The position numbers were made by a program, and so were the translations under genes. From assembly GCF_004366595.1 (NCBI RefSeq), contig NZ_SORE01000023.1, positions 62,001-126,000 of the forward strand: a stretch of 64,000 nt of DNA, read 5' to 3'. Under the pieces are notes generated by a model. The model made no database searches. It was not told the origin of the DNA and was given only the letters and a program-made list of their open reading frames with translations. How positions within the stretch are numbered: the stretch's first letter is position 1; every line of letters begins with the position of its first letter. The stretch comes from Paraburkholderia rhizosphaerae (GTDB lineage: Bacteria; Pseudomonadota; Gammaproteobacteria; Burkholderiales; Burkholderiaceae). Shown piece by piece: positions 53,811-62,680 of this stretch.

Positions 53811-54962
53811 ATGAACGTTTTGACGCACATCCCTGGTCGTGCGGGGCGCCTGCTACGCGGCGCCGCGCTCGGAGCGTCGCTCGCCGCCGCGTGTATTGGC
53901 GGCCTCACCGTGTCCGGGCCCGCCGCCGCTGCGGGCAAGTACAAGATCTTTCTGTCGATGAGCTACGTCGGTAACGACTGGCAAACCGAAGCGGCCAATA
54001 TGATCAAGGCGATGGCCGCGACTCCCGCGTTGAAGGACAAGGTCGACCTCGAAGTGCAGGTCGCCGGCACCGATGCGCAAAAACAGATCCAGCAGATCAA
54101 CTCGATGGTGCAAGCCGGCGCGAAGGCGATCGTGATCTATCCGATCTCGCCGACCGCGCTCAATCGCGCGATCAAGAACGCGTGTTCGAAAGGCGTGGTG
54201 GTCGTCGCGTACGACGGCGAAGTGACCGAGCCGTGCGCGCACAACGTCGCGATCGATCAGCACCAGGCCGGCACCGTCACCGCCGAATGGCTCGCGAAGA
54301 CATTGAACGGCAAAGGCAGCATCGTGATGATCACCGGTGTGCCGGGCACGTCGGTTGACCGCGAACGCACCGAAGCCGCCAAACAGGTGTTCGCGAAGTA
54401 CCCAGGCATCAAGGTAATCGCGGAAGGCACCGGCATGTGGAGCCAGGCAACCGCGAAGACCGAACTGTCGAAGATTCTCGCGACCAACAGCTGGGACAAG
54501 ATCGACGGCCTGTGGATGCAGGTGGGTTGCTTCACCGCTGCGTCGATGCAGCTCGACGCGGGCATTCCGGACAACAAGATCAAGCCGTGCGCGGGCGAAT
54601 CGTCGAACGGCCATCGGGTGCAGATGCTGCCGCCGGGCGCTGTGAAGGGCGAAGGCGCGTATCGGTCGATCGGCTACCGGTCGATCTCGTACGGCGCGCC
54701 GCCCTACTCCGGCGCAATGGCGCTGAAGCTCGCGGTGCAGAAGCTCGACGGCAAGGATTTTCCGGCGCGCGTGACGCTGAAGCTGCCGCTCGTCGAAACC
54801 GCTCAGTCGAAGCTGTGCCAGACCGGCTCGATCGACGAATTACGCGCGGGCTGCACCGCGTTCCCGCCGGACAAGGTGCCGCCGGGCTGGTTCGCGGACA
54901 TCTATTCGGATGAGACGCGCGAAGTCGGCTTCAACGCCGCACTGACCGGCAAGAGCGATTAA
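53811..54962 (+). CDS. Sugar-type ABC transporter periplasmic binding protein
   Basis: The 383-residue protein has a signal peptide (basic N-terminus, hydrophobic GAALGASLAAACIGGL, cleavage near residue 41 after PAAAA) and a type-4 periplasmic binding protein fold related to ribose-binding proteins (QQINSMVQAGAKAIVIYPIS, then VVVVAYDGEV). Two C-terminal cysteines (LCQTG and GCTAF) may form a disulfide. GGAGG lies five bases before the ATG. It forms an importer with the next two genes. Confidence 0.93.
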   Translation: MNVLTHIPGRAGRLLRGAALGASLAAACIGGLTVSGPAAAAGKYKIFLSMSYVGNDWQTEAANMIKAMAATPALKDKVDLEVQVAGTDAQKQIQQINSMVQAGAKAIVIYPISPTALNRAIKNACSKGVVVVAYDGEVTEPCAHNVAIDQHQAGTVTAEWLAKTLNGKGSIVMITGVPGTSVDRERTEAAKQVFAKYPGIKVIAEGTGMWSQATAKTELSKILATNSWDKIDGLWMQVGCFTAASMQLDAGIPDNKIKPCAGESSNGHRVQMLPPGAVKGEGAYRSIGYRSISYGAPPYSGAMALKLAVQKLDGKDFPARVTLKLPLVETAQSKLCQTGSIDELRAGCTAFPPDKVPPGWFADIYSDETREVGFNAALTGKSD

Positions 54963-55068
54963 CAGCGACATCAGGGACGGGACTCGCGGCAATCGACGCG
55001 CGCCCCGTCCGGGCTCGACACTTCACTCGCGCCACGCGCAACACTTCACGTTGTAACGGAGTCCGACG

Positions 55069-56607
55069 ATGACGGTGATGACCGAACCTCGCGAAGCCCA
55101 CGCGGACCACTGGGCGATCGACGTCGCGAACGTCACGAAGCGCTTCGGCGCAACGGTCGCGCTGAACAACGCGTCGTTTCATGTGCGGCGCGGCGCCGTG
55201 CACGCGTTGCTTGGAGAAAACGGCGCGGGCAAGTCGACCACGGTCAAGCTGTTGTCCGGCCTGATCCGCCCGGACGAAGGCCGCATCGCGATTCTCGGCC
55301 GCGACGTGCAGATGCGCGAACCGAAGGACGCGCATCGTGCCGGCGTGCAGACTGCATTTCAGGAGATGACGCTGGTGCGCGACCTGACGGTCGCGCAAAA
55401 CCTGCTGCTCGGCAACGAACCGTCGGGCCTGTTCGGTCGCATCAAGCGCGCGGACGCGCAGCGACATGTCGCACAGTGGCTCGACAAGCTCGAACTGACC
55501 GACGTGCGGCCAGGCGCGTACGTGCGCGATCTCGCATTGCCGGTGCGGCAGAAAATCGAAATCGCGAAGGCGATGGTGCGCGACCCGCAGGTGCTGCTGC
55601 TCGACGAGCCGACCTCGGCGTTATCGGGCCGCGACGTCGCGTGGCTCGCGCGCCGCATCGAAGAGATGAAGGCGCGCGGCGTGACGTTCGTGTTTATCTC
55701 GCACCGGATGCAGGAAGTCCGCGAGTTCTGCGACAGCCTGACGATCTATCGTAACGGCCGCGACGTCGGCGCATTCGACACGAAAGACATTTCCGACGAC
55801 GAAGTGATCCGCCTCGTGATCGGCCGCTCGATGGACGCGAAGTATCCGCCGAAGACGCCGCCGACGTTCACCGCGCCGGCGCCCGCGCTCGAACTGCGCA
55901 ATGCGCGCGTCGACGGCGTCGTGGAAGATTTCAGCCTCGGGTTGAAAGCCGGCGAAGTGCATGGCATCGCCGCGCTGCAGGGAATGGGACAGCGCGAGCT
56001 GTTCGAGGCGCTGTTCGGCGCCGAATATATCGACGACGGCCAGATGCTGGTCGACGGCCGTCCGGTCACGCTCACGTCGACTGCCGATTCGCTGAAAGCC
56101 GGCGTCGCGACGAGCCTGCTGCCCGAAGACCGTAAGACCGAAGGCCTGTTCCTGCGGCTGTCGGGCGGCGAAAACATCTCACTGCCGGTGATCAAGCGCT
56201 ATACGCGTTTCGGCCTGATCGATCGCAAGCGCGAGCGCGCGGCGATCGAGCGCGTGCTCGCACAAATGGAAGTGAATCCGCGCGCGGTCTACAAGCCGTG
56301 CCTGTCGTTTTCCGGCGGTAATCAGCAGAAGATCGCGATGGCCAAGTGGCTGCTGACGCAAAGCCGCGTGTGGCTGATGTTCGACCCGACGCGCGGTATC
56401 GACGTCGGCACCAAGCACCAGATCTTCGTGCTGATGCGCGCATTCGCGGCGGCGGGCGGCGCGGTGCTGTTCTATTCGACCGACGTGCCCGAACTCGTCA
56501 ACGTATGCGACCGCGTATCGGTGATGTACCGCGGACGTAACGTCGCCGAGCTCGAAGGCGACATGCTGACCGAAGAGAACGTGATGCGCAGGATGCTGGC
56601 GAGTTAA
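55069..56607 (+). CDS. Sugar ABC transporter ATP-binding protein (two NBDs)
   Basis: Energises the importer. The 512-residue protein has two ABC domains like RbsA/XylG. Domain 1 has Walker A GENGAGKST and Walker B VLLLDEPTSAL, but its signature reads LALPVRQK instead of LSVGQ/LSxGxxQ, lacking the usual Gly. Domain 2 has a degenerate Walker A (ALQGMGQRE) and a canonical signature FSGGNQQK. Degeneracy of the second Walker A is usual in this subfamily; the altered first signature is not. Confidence 0.94.
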   Translation: MTVMTEPREAHADHWAIDVANVTKRFGATVALNNASFHVRRGAVHALLGENGAGKSTTVKLLSGLIRPDEGRIAILGRDVQMREPKDAHRAGVQTAFQEMTLVRDLTVAQNLLLGNEPSGLFGRIKRADAQRHVAQWLDKLELTDVRPGAYVRDLALPVRQKIEIAKAMVRDPQVLLLDEPTSALSGRDVAWLARRIEEMKARGVTFVFISHRMQEVREFCDSLTIYRNGRDVGAFDTKDISDDEVIRLVIGRSMDAKYPPKTPPTFTAPAPALELRNARVDGVVEDFSLGLKAGEVHGIAALQGMGQRELFEALFGAEYIDDGQMLVDGRPVTLTSTADSLKAGVATSLLPEDRKTEGLFLRLSGGENISLPVIKRYTRFGLIDRKRERAAIERVLAQMEVNPRAVYKPCLSFSGGNQQKIAMAKWLLTQSRVWLMFDPTRGIDVGTKHQIFVLMRAFAAAGGAVLFYSTDVPELVNVCDRVSVMYRGRNVAELEGDMLTEENVMRRMLAS

Positions 56608-56670
56608 GTCGAACGGAACCGAACTGAACGACCGGCTCGACCCACGCGATTCAGGTTACAAGGAAACGTC

Positions 56671-58776
56671 ATGAGCAACGCAATCGCCTCTCCCGACAGC
56701 GAAATCGTGCGGCCCGGCGCGCGCATCGGCATCGGCGCGCGGATCGACCATCATCGCGGGCTGATCATCGCGATCGGCGCACTGATCGCGATGCTGATCG
56801 CGTGGGTCGCGCTGTCCGCGACGCCGGTCGGCCTCTACGACATCGGCTCGCTCATCTCGAGCGCCGCGACGCTCGCGCTCGTCGCGATCGGGCAAACCAT
56901 CGTCGTGTTGAGCGGCGGCTTCGATCTGTCCGCATCAGCGGTGCTGTCGCTCGCGAATGTGCTGGCGGTGCGCTTCGTGCACGGCTCACCGCTCGAGCAA
57001 TGGGCCGGCGCCGCGCTGATCGTCGCGATCGGCGGCGGGTTCGGTTTTATCAACGGCGCGCTGATCGCGTGGTTCCGGCTGCAATCGATCGTCGTCACGC
57101 TGGCGACGATGTTCATGGTGCAAGGCCTCACGCTGCTGATCCAGAACAAGCCGGGCGGCAGCGTCGGCGACCAGTTCGCGGGCTTCGTCACGTCCGATCT
57201 GATTCCGGACAAGCTGCCGATGTCGGCCGGCATTCTGATCGCCGCGCTGCTCGTCTGGGCGTTTATCCGCCGTACGCGCTTTGGTGTCGGCCTGTATGCG
57301 ATCGGCAGCGAACCGGATAGCGCGTACGCGAACGGCGCGCCGGTCACCCGTTACCGGATCATGACGTATGTGCTCGCCGGCATGTTTTACGCGGTTGCGG
57401 GCCTGTACGTGTCCGCGCAGACCGGTTCGGCCGACCCGCTGGTCGGACGGCCGCTGCTGCTGTCGATGTTCACCGCGGTCGTGCTCGGCGGCACGTTGCT
57501 TGGCGGCGGACGCGGCGGCTGTGTCGGCACGGTGTTCGCCGCGATGACGCTGATGGTGACTGTCAATATCCTGCTCGTGCTGAATGTCTCCGCGTTCTTC
57601 ACGACGATTGCCGAAGCGGTGATTCTGATTCTCGCGGTGCTTGGCTCGTCGATCGGCAAACAGTCGGCCGCCCATGAATCCGCACGGCACGCCGTGCAGT
57701 GGCTGAAAGCGTGGCGCACCGGCACACGCGCGCGCAATGGCCGCGGCGGCAGCACGCGCCGCGTCGCCTTCGAAGTCGAGGACTTCAAGCCGATCGCGAA
57801 TACCGAGCTGTCCGGCCGCTGGCTCACCGATTGGATCGAGCGCAATCGCGAATGGGCAAAGTACATCGTGCCCGCGTATCTGCTGTTCTTCGGCGTGGTC
57901 GCCGTAACCGGCTTTGTCTATGGGCCGGGCGTGCTGGTCAGCGCGAATTTCTACAGCAGCCTGCTGACGCTCACGTTATTCCTCGCGATTCTCGGCCTGG
58001 GTCAGGGCGCGGTGATTCTGACCGGCGGTCTCGATCTGTCGGTGCCGTGGCTGATCACGCTGTCTGGCGTGCTGCTGACCGGCCTCACGCATGGCCTGAA
58101 TGAAGCGGCGTGGTGGGCGGTGCCGGTCGTGCTCGCGGCCGGGTTGCTGGTGGGCCTCTTCAACGGTATCGGCGTGGTCGTGCTCGGCTTGCCGCCGATC
58201 GTCGTCACGCTGGCGGCGAACGGTCTGCTGCAAGGCATTACGCTGATCTATTGCAACGGTTCGCCGCAAGGCTGGGCGCCGTCCGCGATCAGCAGCTTCA
58301 CCAACGATCACGCCGGGCCGCTGTCGCTTGCCGCATGGAGCGTGCCGCTCGTGCTTGTCATTGCGCTGCTGCTGTTGCATCGCACCGCGTTCGGCCGGCG
58401 CGTGTATGCGGTCGGCAACTCGCCGGTCGCCGCGAAGCTGTCGGGCGTGCGGGTCGGCGCGACGCTGATTGCCGTGTACTGCCTGTCGGCGGTGTGTTCG
58501 GCGATCGTCGGCGTGCTGCTCGCGGGCTTCAGCAGCCAGGCGTTTCTCGGCATGGGCGACCCGTATCTGCTGCCGTCGATCGCGGTCGTAGTGGTCGGCG
58601 GCGCGCTGATTACCGGCGGACGCGGCCACTATCTCGGCGTGTTCGGCGGCGCGCTGCTGCTGACCGCGCTCGGTACGCTGCTGGCCGGCACCACGGTGCC
58701 GCCCGCGGTGCGCGACATCATCAACGGCGTGGTGGTGCTGGCCGCGGTGATCACGTTGCGCGATCGCAAGGGGTAA
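56671..58776 (+). CDS. Fused double permease of a sugar ABC transporter
   Basis: A single 701-residue chain carrying two ribose-type permease domains (BPD_transp_2) that are normally separate subunits. The first spans about residues 30-335 with GGFDLSASAVLSLANV. The second spans about 395-700 with GGLDLSVPWLITLSGV. Both contain the conserved GGxDLS loop and late GGRG motifs. A basic linker (KAWRTGTRARNGRGG region, ~340-390) joins them. Each half has about eight to ten hydrophobic segments. The ribosome binding site is AAGGAAACGTC-ATG. Confidence 0.92.
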   Translation: MSNAIASPDSEIVRPGARIGIGARIDHHRGLIIAIGALIAMLIAWVALSATPVGLYDIGSLISSAATLALVAIGQTIVVLSGGFDLSASAVLSLANVLAVRFVHGSPLEQWAGAALIVAIGGGFGFINGALIAWFRLQSIVVTLATMFMVQGLTLLIQNKPGGSVGDQFAGFVTSDLIPDKLPMSAGILIAALLVWAFIRRTRFGVGLYAIGSEPDSAYANGAPVTRYRIMTYVLAGMFYAVAGLYVSAQTGSADPLVGRPLLLSMFTAVVLGGTLLGGGRGGCVGTVFAAMTLMVTVNILLVLNVSAFFTTIAEAVILILAVLGSSIGKQSAAHESARHAVQWLKAWRTGTRARNGRGGSTRRVAFEVEDFKPIANTELSGRWLTDWIERNREWAKYIVPAYLLFFGVVAVTGFVYGPGVLVSANFYSSLLTLTLFLAILGLGQGAVILTGGLDLSVPWLITLSGVLLTGLTHGLNEAAWWAVPVVLAAGLLVGLFNGIGVVVLGLPPIVVTLAANGLLQGITLIYCNGSPQGWAPSAISSFTNDHAGPLSLAAWSVPLVLVIALLLLHRTAFGRRVYAVGNSPVAAKLSGVRVGATLIAVYCLSAVCSAIVGVLLAGFSSQAFLGMGDPYLLPSIAVVVVGGALITGGRGHYLGVFGGALLLTALGTLLAGTTVPPAVRDIINGVVVLAAVITLRDRKG

Positions 58777-58876
58777 CAGCGCGCAACGAAACGCCGGTAA
58801 CGAAGCGCACGCAACGGCTGCATCGAGTATCCGGCATCCACGCGGCGCATACGGCCTACGACGACAAGGGCAATCG

Positions 58877-59884
58877 ATGACAACTTCAAAGCAACCGGAT
58901 GAAGCGAAGGGATCGACGGCAAGGACGGGAACGGTAAAACCCACCCGCCCGATCGCCATCATCGGCACCGGCCGGATCGGCCGCGCATGGGCGATCGTGT
59001 TTGCGCGTGCGGGCTTACCCGTGAAGCTGCACGACACCGACCGCGCGATGCTCGATGAGGCGCTGCCGGCGATTCGCGACAGCCTCGCGGATCTCGCGCG
59101 CTTTGGCTTGATCGACGACACGCCCGCCGCAATCGCCGAACGAATCACCGCGTGCGCGACGCTTGCCGACGCGGTGCGCGATGCCGAACTTGTGCAGGAG
59201 AACATCCCGGAGCGCGTCGACGTGAAGCGCACGATGTTCGCCGAACTTGACCGGCTGACCCGCCCCGATGCATTGCTCGCGAGTTCGACGTCGGCGCTGA
59301 CCGCGTCGACCTTCACCGAGACGCTTAAGGGCCGCGCACGCTGCTTCGTTGCGCATCCGGTCAATCCGCCGTCGCTGGTGCCGCTCGTCGAGTTGTGCGG
59401 CGCGCCGTGGACCTCCGCGGATACGCTCGCGCGCGCCCGCGCGCTATACGAAGCGGTCGGCCAGAAGCCTGTTCTTGTCGAAGGCGAAATCGCCGGCTTT
59501 CTGTTGAACCGGCTGCAAGGCGCATTGCTCGACGAAGCGATGAGTCTCTACGAACAAGGCTATGCGAACGCGGCCGACCTCGACACCGTGATGCGCGACG
59601 GCCTCGGATTGCGCTGGGCGTTGATGGGTCCGTTCGAGACGATCGATCTGAATGCACCCGGCGGCGTCGCCGATTACGCGTATCGCTATGCCGACCTGTA
59701 CAAAGGCCTCGCCAGCGAACGGGTGCCGTTCGACTGGTCGCCCGCGACCATTGAAAAGCTCGCCGCCGAGCGCGACGCGGTGTTGCCGCGTGCGGACATC
59801 GAAGCGCGCAGCCGCTGGCGCGACCGTCGGCTGATGGCGCTGCTCGCGCACCGGCGCGCCGACGCCGGCAACGAAGACCAATGA
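58877..59884 (+). CDS. L-gulonate 3-dehydrogenase-like (3-hydroxyacyl-CoA dehydrogenase family)
   Basis: NAD-dependent oxidoreductase of 335 residues. A Rossmann motif IIGTGRIGRAWA follows ~25 unconserved residues. Then come SSTSALTAS, the catalytic His region VAHPVNPPSLVPLVEL and GFLLNRLQGALLDEAM, then DGLGLRWALMGPFETIDLNA. These segments resemble lambda-crystallin/L-gulonate 3-dehydrogenase more than fatty-acid enzymes. L-carnitine dehydrogenase is an alternative relative. The expected product is a 3-keto acid, which would suit the BKACE encoded upstream. Confidence 0.88.
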   Translation: MTTSKQPDEAKGSTARTGTVKPTRPIAIIGTGRIGRAWAIVFARAGLPVKLHDTDRAMLDEALPAIRDSLADLARFGLIDDTPAAIAERITACATLADAVRDAELVQENIPERVDVKRTMFAELDRLTRPDALLASSTSALTASTFTETLKGRARCFVAHPVNPPSLVPLVELCGAPWTSADTLARARALYEAVGQKPVLVEGEIAGFLLNRLQGALLDEAMSLYEQGYANAADLDTVMRDGLGLRWALMGPFETIDLNAPGGVADYAYRYADLYKGLASERVPFDWSPATIEKLAAERDAVLPRADIEARSRWRDRRLMALLAHRRADAGNEDQ

Positions 59885-59971
59885 CCGAAGCGCCATGACC
59901 GATAACCGTCGCGCGCACTCACCGCGCCGACGCTCGAGTGCCAACCGCAACATCGAACGATGGAGACATTC

Positions 59972-60874
59972 ATGATCGAAACCCGCCTGCTGGTCGACGC
60001 GAACAACCATCTGGGAGAAGGTCCGCTGTGGGATGTGAATGAACAGCGGCTGTACTGGATCGACAGCACCGCCGCCGAGATCTACCGCTGCCGCGCGGAT
60101 GGCAGTGAAGTCGAACGCTTTTTCGTGCCGACGCATATCGGCTCGATGGCGCTGCGCGAAAAAGGCGGCGCGGTGGTCGCGCTCGCCAACGGCCTGCACT
60201 TTTACGATTTCGACGCGCAAACGGTGCGGCTGATCGCCGACCCGGAAAGCGACGACCCGGAAACGCGCTTCAACGACGGCAAGGTGGACCGGCGCGGCCG
60301 CTTCGTCGCGGGCACGATGGCATACGACTTCGACCGTTTCGATGCCGACCGCGGCCAGCGCTCGACGCGCAGCGGCGGCCTGTACCAGCTCGGCACGGAC
60401 GGCAAGCTCGTGTGCCTCGATCGCGGCATCAGCTGCTCGAACGGACCGTGCTGGAGCCCCGATAACCGCACGCTGTACTTCACCGACACCTACGACCGGC
60501 TGATGTACGCGTACGACTACGACATCGAAACCGGCAAAGCCACGAATCGCCGCGTGTTTGCATCCGCGCGCGACATGGCGGGCACGTTCGACGGCGCGAC
60601 GGTCGACGCGCAAGGCTACGTGTGGAGCGCGCTCGTGTTCGGCGGACGGATTTTGCGCTACGCGCCGGACGGCAAGCTCGATCGCATCGTACCGTTTCCG
60701 GTTCGTAATCTGACCAGCGTGATGTTCGGCGGCGCGAATCTCGACGTGCTGTATGTGACGACGATGGGCCGCCCGATGTGGGGCATTCCGCAGAAAGAGC
60801 GCGATCGCGGCGGGCTGTTCGCGGTGACCGGCCTGGGCGTAAAGGGCCTTCCGGAGCCGCGTTTCGCCGGTTAA
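59972..60874 (+). CDS. SMP-30/gluconolactonase/LRE family lactonase
   Basis: A six-bladed beta-propeller of 300 residues. Metal ligands are recognisable: the early Glu in NHLGEGPLWD, Asn/Asp in TRFNDGKVDRRGRF, SNGPCWSPDNRTLYFTDT, and the Asp in GTFDGATVDAQGYVW. The family hydrolyses aldono-lactones (gluconolactone, L-gulonolactone). The ATG with GGAGA five bases upstream is used; an ATG 12 bases earlier overlaps that site. It is the last gene of the island. Confidence 0.93.
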   Translation: MIETRLLVDANNHLGEGPLWDVNEQRLYWIDSTAAEIYRCRADGSEVERFFVPTHIGSMALREKGGAVVALANGLHFYDFDAQTVRLIADPESDDPETRFNDGKVDRRGRFVAGTMAYDFDRFDADRGQRSTRSGGLYQLGTDGKLVCLDRGISCSNGPCWSPDNRTLYFTDTYDRLMYAYDYDIETGKATNRRVFASARDMAGTFDGATVDAQGYVWSALVFGGRILRYAPDGKLDRIVPFPVRNLTSVMFGGANLDVLYVTTMGRPMWGIPQKERDRGGLFAVTGLGVKGLPEPRFAG

Positions 60875-61146
60875 CGCGCGCTGCGCATTCGCTGAGCGCA
60901 ACTTTCGATTGTGTCCATGCACGCCGCGCCCGGCACGCGCTTTGTGTGCCGCGCGGCGTCCACCTACATTCTGCTTACATCGCTATCGGAAGCCGCTTCG
61001 CATCCGCACAGCGCGTTTCCGGCACGCTGGTTAGAATAACCGGCAACCAGTCGGCATCGATCACGCCGCCTGCCTACAGCGTGCGCTCGCCGGCATCGGA
61101 CCGCCAGTCAGCGTGTCGACCTGACGCAAACAAAGGAGACAAAGCG
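60875..61146. promoter_or_regulatory. Intergenic region upstream of the Crp/Fnr gene
   Basis: Contains GGTTA-GAA-TAACC (61029-61041), a perfect dyad that overlaps a TAGAAT -10-like box about 105 bases before the regulator start. It is a candidate autoregulatory operator. Nothing else was identified. Confidence 0.35.
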
Positions 61147-61974
61147 ATGTGGTTCGTCGGAAAGAGTGAGCTTCTCTCGCTGATTGAGCGCAGTTGCCTC
61201 GAAGAGGTGATGCCGGCCTTCAGCGATCACCGCAGCCTGCGCAAGAACGCGCTGATCTACCGGCCGGAGGAACGCAGCGAGTACGTGTACTTGCTGAAAG
61301 TCGGCCACGTGCGGCTGTACCGGCTGACCGAGGACGGTCAGGAAATCACGCTGTCGTTTATCAAGGCCGGCATGATCTTCGGCGACGGCGATGTGCTCAA
61401 CGAAGCGAACTACTCGCACTACGCGCAGACGCTTGCCGAAAGCCGCATCTGCTATATCCGCAAAGCCGACTTCAAGGATCTGCTGACGCGCTACGACGCG
61501 ATCAACCAGTTTGTGCTGAGAAGCCACCATCAACGCTGGCAGGAAGCACAGAAGCTGATCGAAAACCTGTCGCTGCACGACGTGCGCAAACGGCTCGTGA
61601 ATATTCTTGCGATGTTCGCGACGCAGATCGGCACGCCGTTCACGCACGGCGAGCACGCCGGCGCGGTGTTGATCGACCTGACGATCGCGCAGGACAAGCT
61701 CGCGGAATTTATCGGCACGTCGCGCGAATCGGTGAACCGGCATTTCAGCGATCTGAAAACGGCAGGCCTCGTCGATACGCATGAACGCAAGATCGTGCTG
61801 ACGAAGGCATTCGTTGCGCAGTACCTGCCTGACTTCGCGTCGCTGGCGGATCATGGTGCAAAAGCGACTGCACAAGCGAGCGGTCCGGCGCGCGCCACAG
61901 ACGCCACGCCGGCCACCGCGGGCACGCCCGTGCCGGCGAACCACGCTCATGCCGCGCCGTTAGTGCGCGCCTGA
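61147..61974 (+). CDS. Crp/Fnr-family transcriptional regulator
   Basis: The 275-residue protein has a cyclic-nucleotide-binding-type beta-roll (residues ~20-130: EYVYLLKVGHVRLYRLTEDG, then IFGDGDVLNE), a long dimer helix and a Crp-type helix-turn-helix (DKLAEFIGTSRESVNRHFSDL). No N-terminal Cys cluster for an Fe-S centre is seen, so it is not a classic Fnr. The last ~45 residues are an Ala/Pro/Thr-rich tail. It may sense a metabolite and control the island or the ABC operon opposite. Its end overlaps the convergent racemase gene by 15 bases. Confidence 0.9.
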   Translation: MWFVGKSELLSLIERSCLEEVMPAFSDHRSLRKNALIYRPEERSEYVYLLKVGHVRLYRLTEDGQEITLSFIKAGMIFGDGDVLNEANYSHYAQTLAESRICYIRKADFKDLLTRYDAINQFVLRSHHQRWQEAQKLIENLSLHDVRKRLVNILAMFATQIGTPFTHGEHAGAVLIDLTIAQDKLAEFIGTSRESVNRHFSDLKTAGLVDTHERKIVLTKAFVAQYLPDFASLADHGAKATAQASGPARATDATPATAGTPVPANHAHAAPLVRA

Positions 61975-62631
61975 GCGCGCGTTTTCCAGCGCTAGCTTCA
62001 GCGACCCGACGCCGCTTTGCGGGCTCGACAGCACCGGCACACGTGTCGCGCCGAGCGACGGCACAAGGCGCGCCATCGACACCTGCGCGAGCACGACCAC
62101 GTCCACTTCGTCCGCGAGGCCGACGATGGTCTGCTTGAGAATCGCGTCGTGCCGCTCGGTGTTGCCCGCGAGCAGCGCCTCGAATGCCTCTTCGGCGACG
62201 CGCTCGACGACGCTCACTTCGCGTTTCTGTTCGGCCGCTTTCTTGCGGATCAGCCGCACGGTCGGTTCGAGCGTCGTCTTCACGGTCGCGACCACGCCGA
62301 TGCGCTTACCAATGCGGCTCGCGTCGAGCGCCATTGCTTCGTCGATCTTGACGATCGGCGTGCGAATGATTCCGCGCAGCTGATCGACCGCCTCGCCGAC
62401 CGATGAACACGCATTCAGGATAAAGTCGGCGTTCATCGCCTGCGCGTTCGCCATATAGCTGTACATGCGCTGCGTGACTTCGGGCGTCAGATGGCCGGCC
62501 GTGCGTACATCGTTCAGCAGGCTGTCGTCGACGATATTGATCACGCGTGCGTCCGGCAATTGCTCTTTCAGTTGATCCTTCAGCGGCTGCACGGTCACCG
62601 GGCCGGTGTGCACTACGACAATCGTGGTCAT
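61960..62631 (-). CDS. Asp/Glu racemase-fold protein with only one active-site cysteine
   Basis: The 223-residue protein has the Asp/Glu/hydantoin racemase fold. The first catalytic Cys is present in FILNACSSVGEA. At the second position, where the family has a GCT-type motif, it reads VVVLAQVSMARL without Cys. It is therefore unlikely to be a standard two-base racemase and may be a decarboxylase- or isomerase-like relative. The ATG giving MTTIVVVHTGP is used. It follows a sugar ABC ATPase gene by 49 bases, so it probably acts on an imported compound. Confidence 0.82.
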   Translation of the reverse strand: MTTIVVVHTGPVTVQPLKDQLKEQLPDARVINIVDDSLLNDVRTAGHLTPEVTQRMYSYMANAQAMNADFILNACSSVGEAVDQLRGIIRTPIVKIDEAMALDASRIGKRIGVVATVKTTLEPTVRLIRKKAAEQKREVSVVERVAEEAFEALLAGNTERHDAILKQTIVGLADEVDVVVLAQVSMARLVPSLGATRVPVLSSPQSGVGSLKLALENARSGAH

Positions 62632-62680
62632 CTCTGTTACGTCTCCATTTGAAAAAACTGTTGCGAGCACTTCTGGCGCA

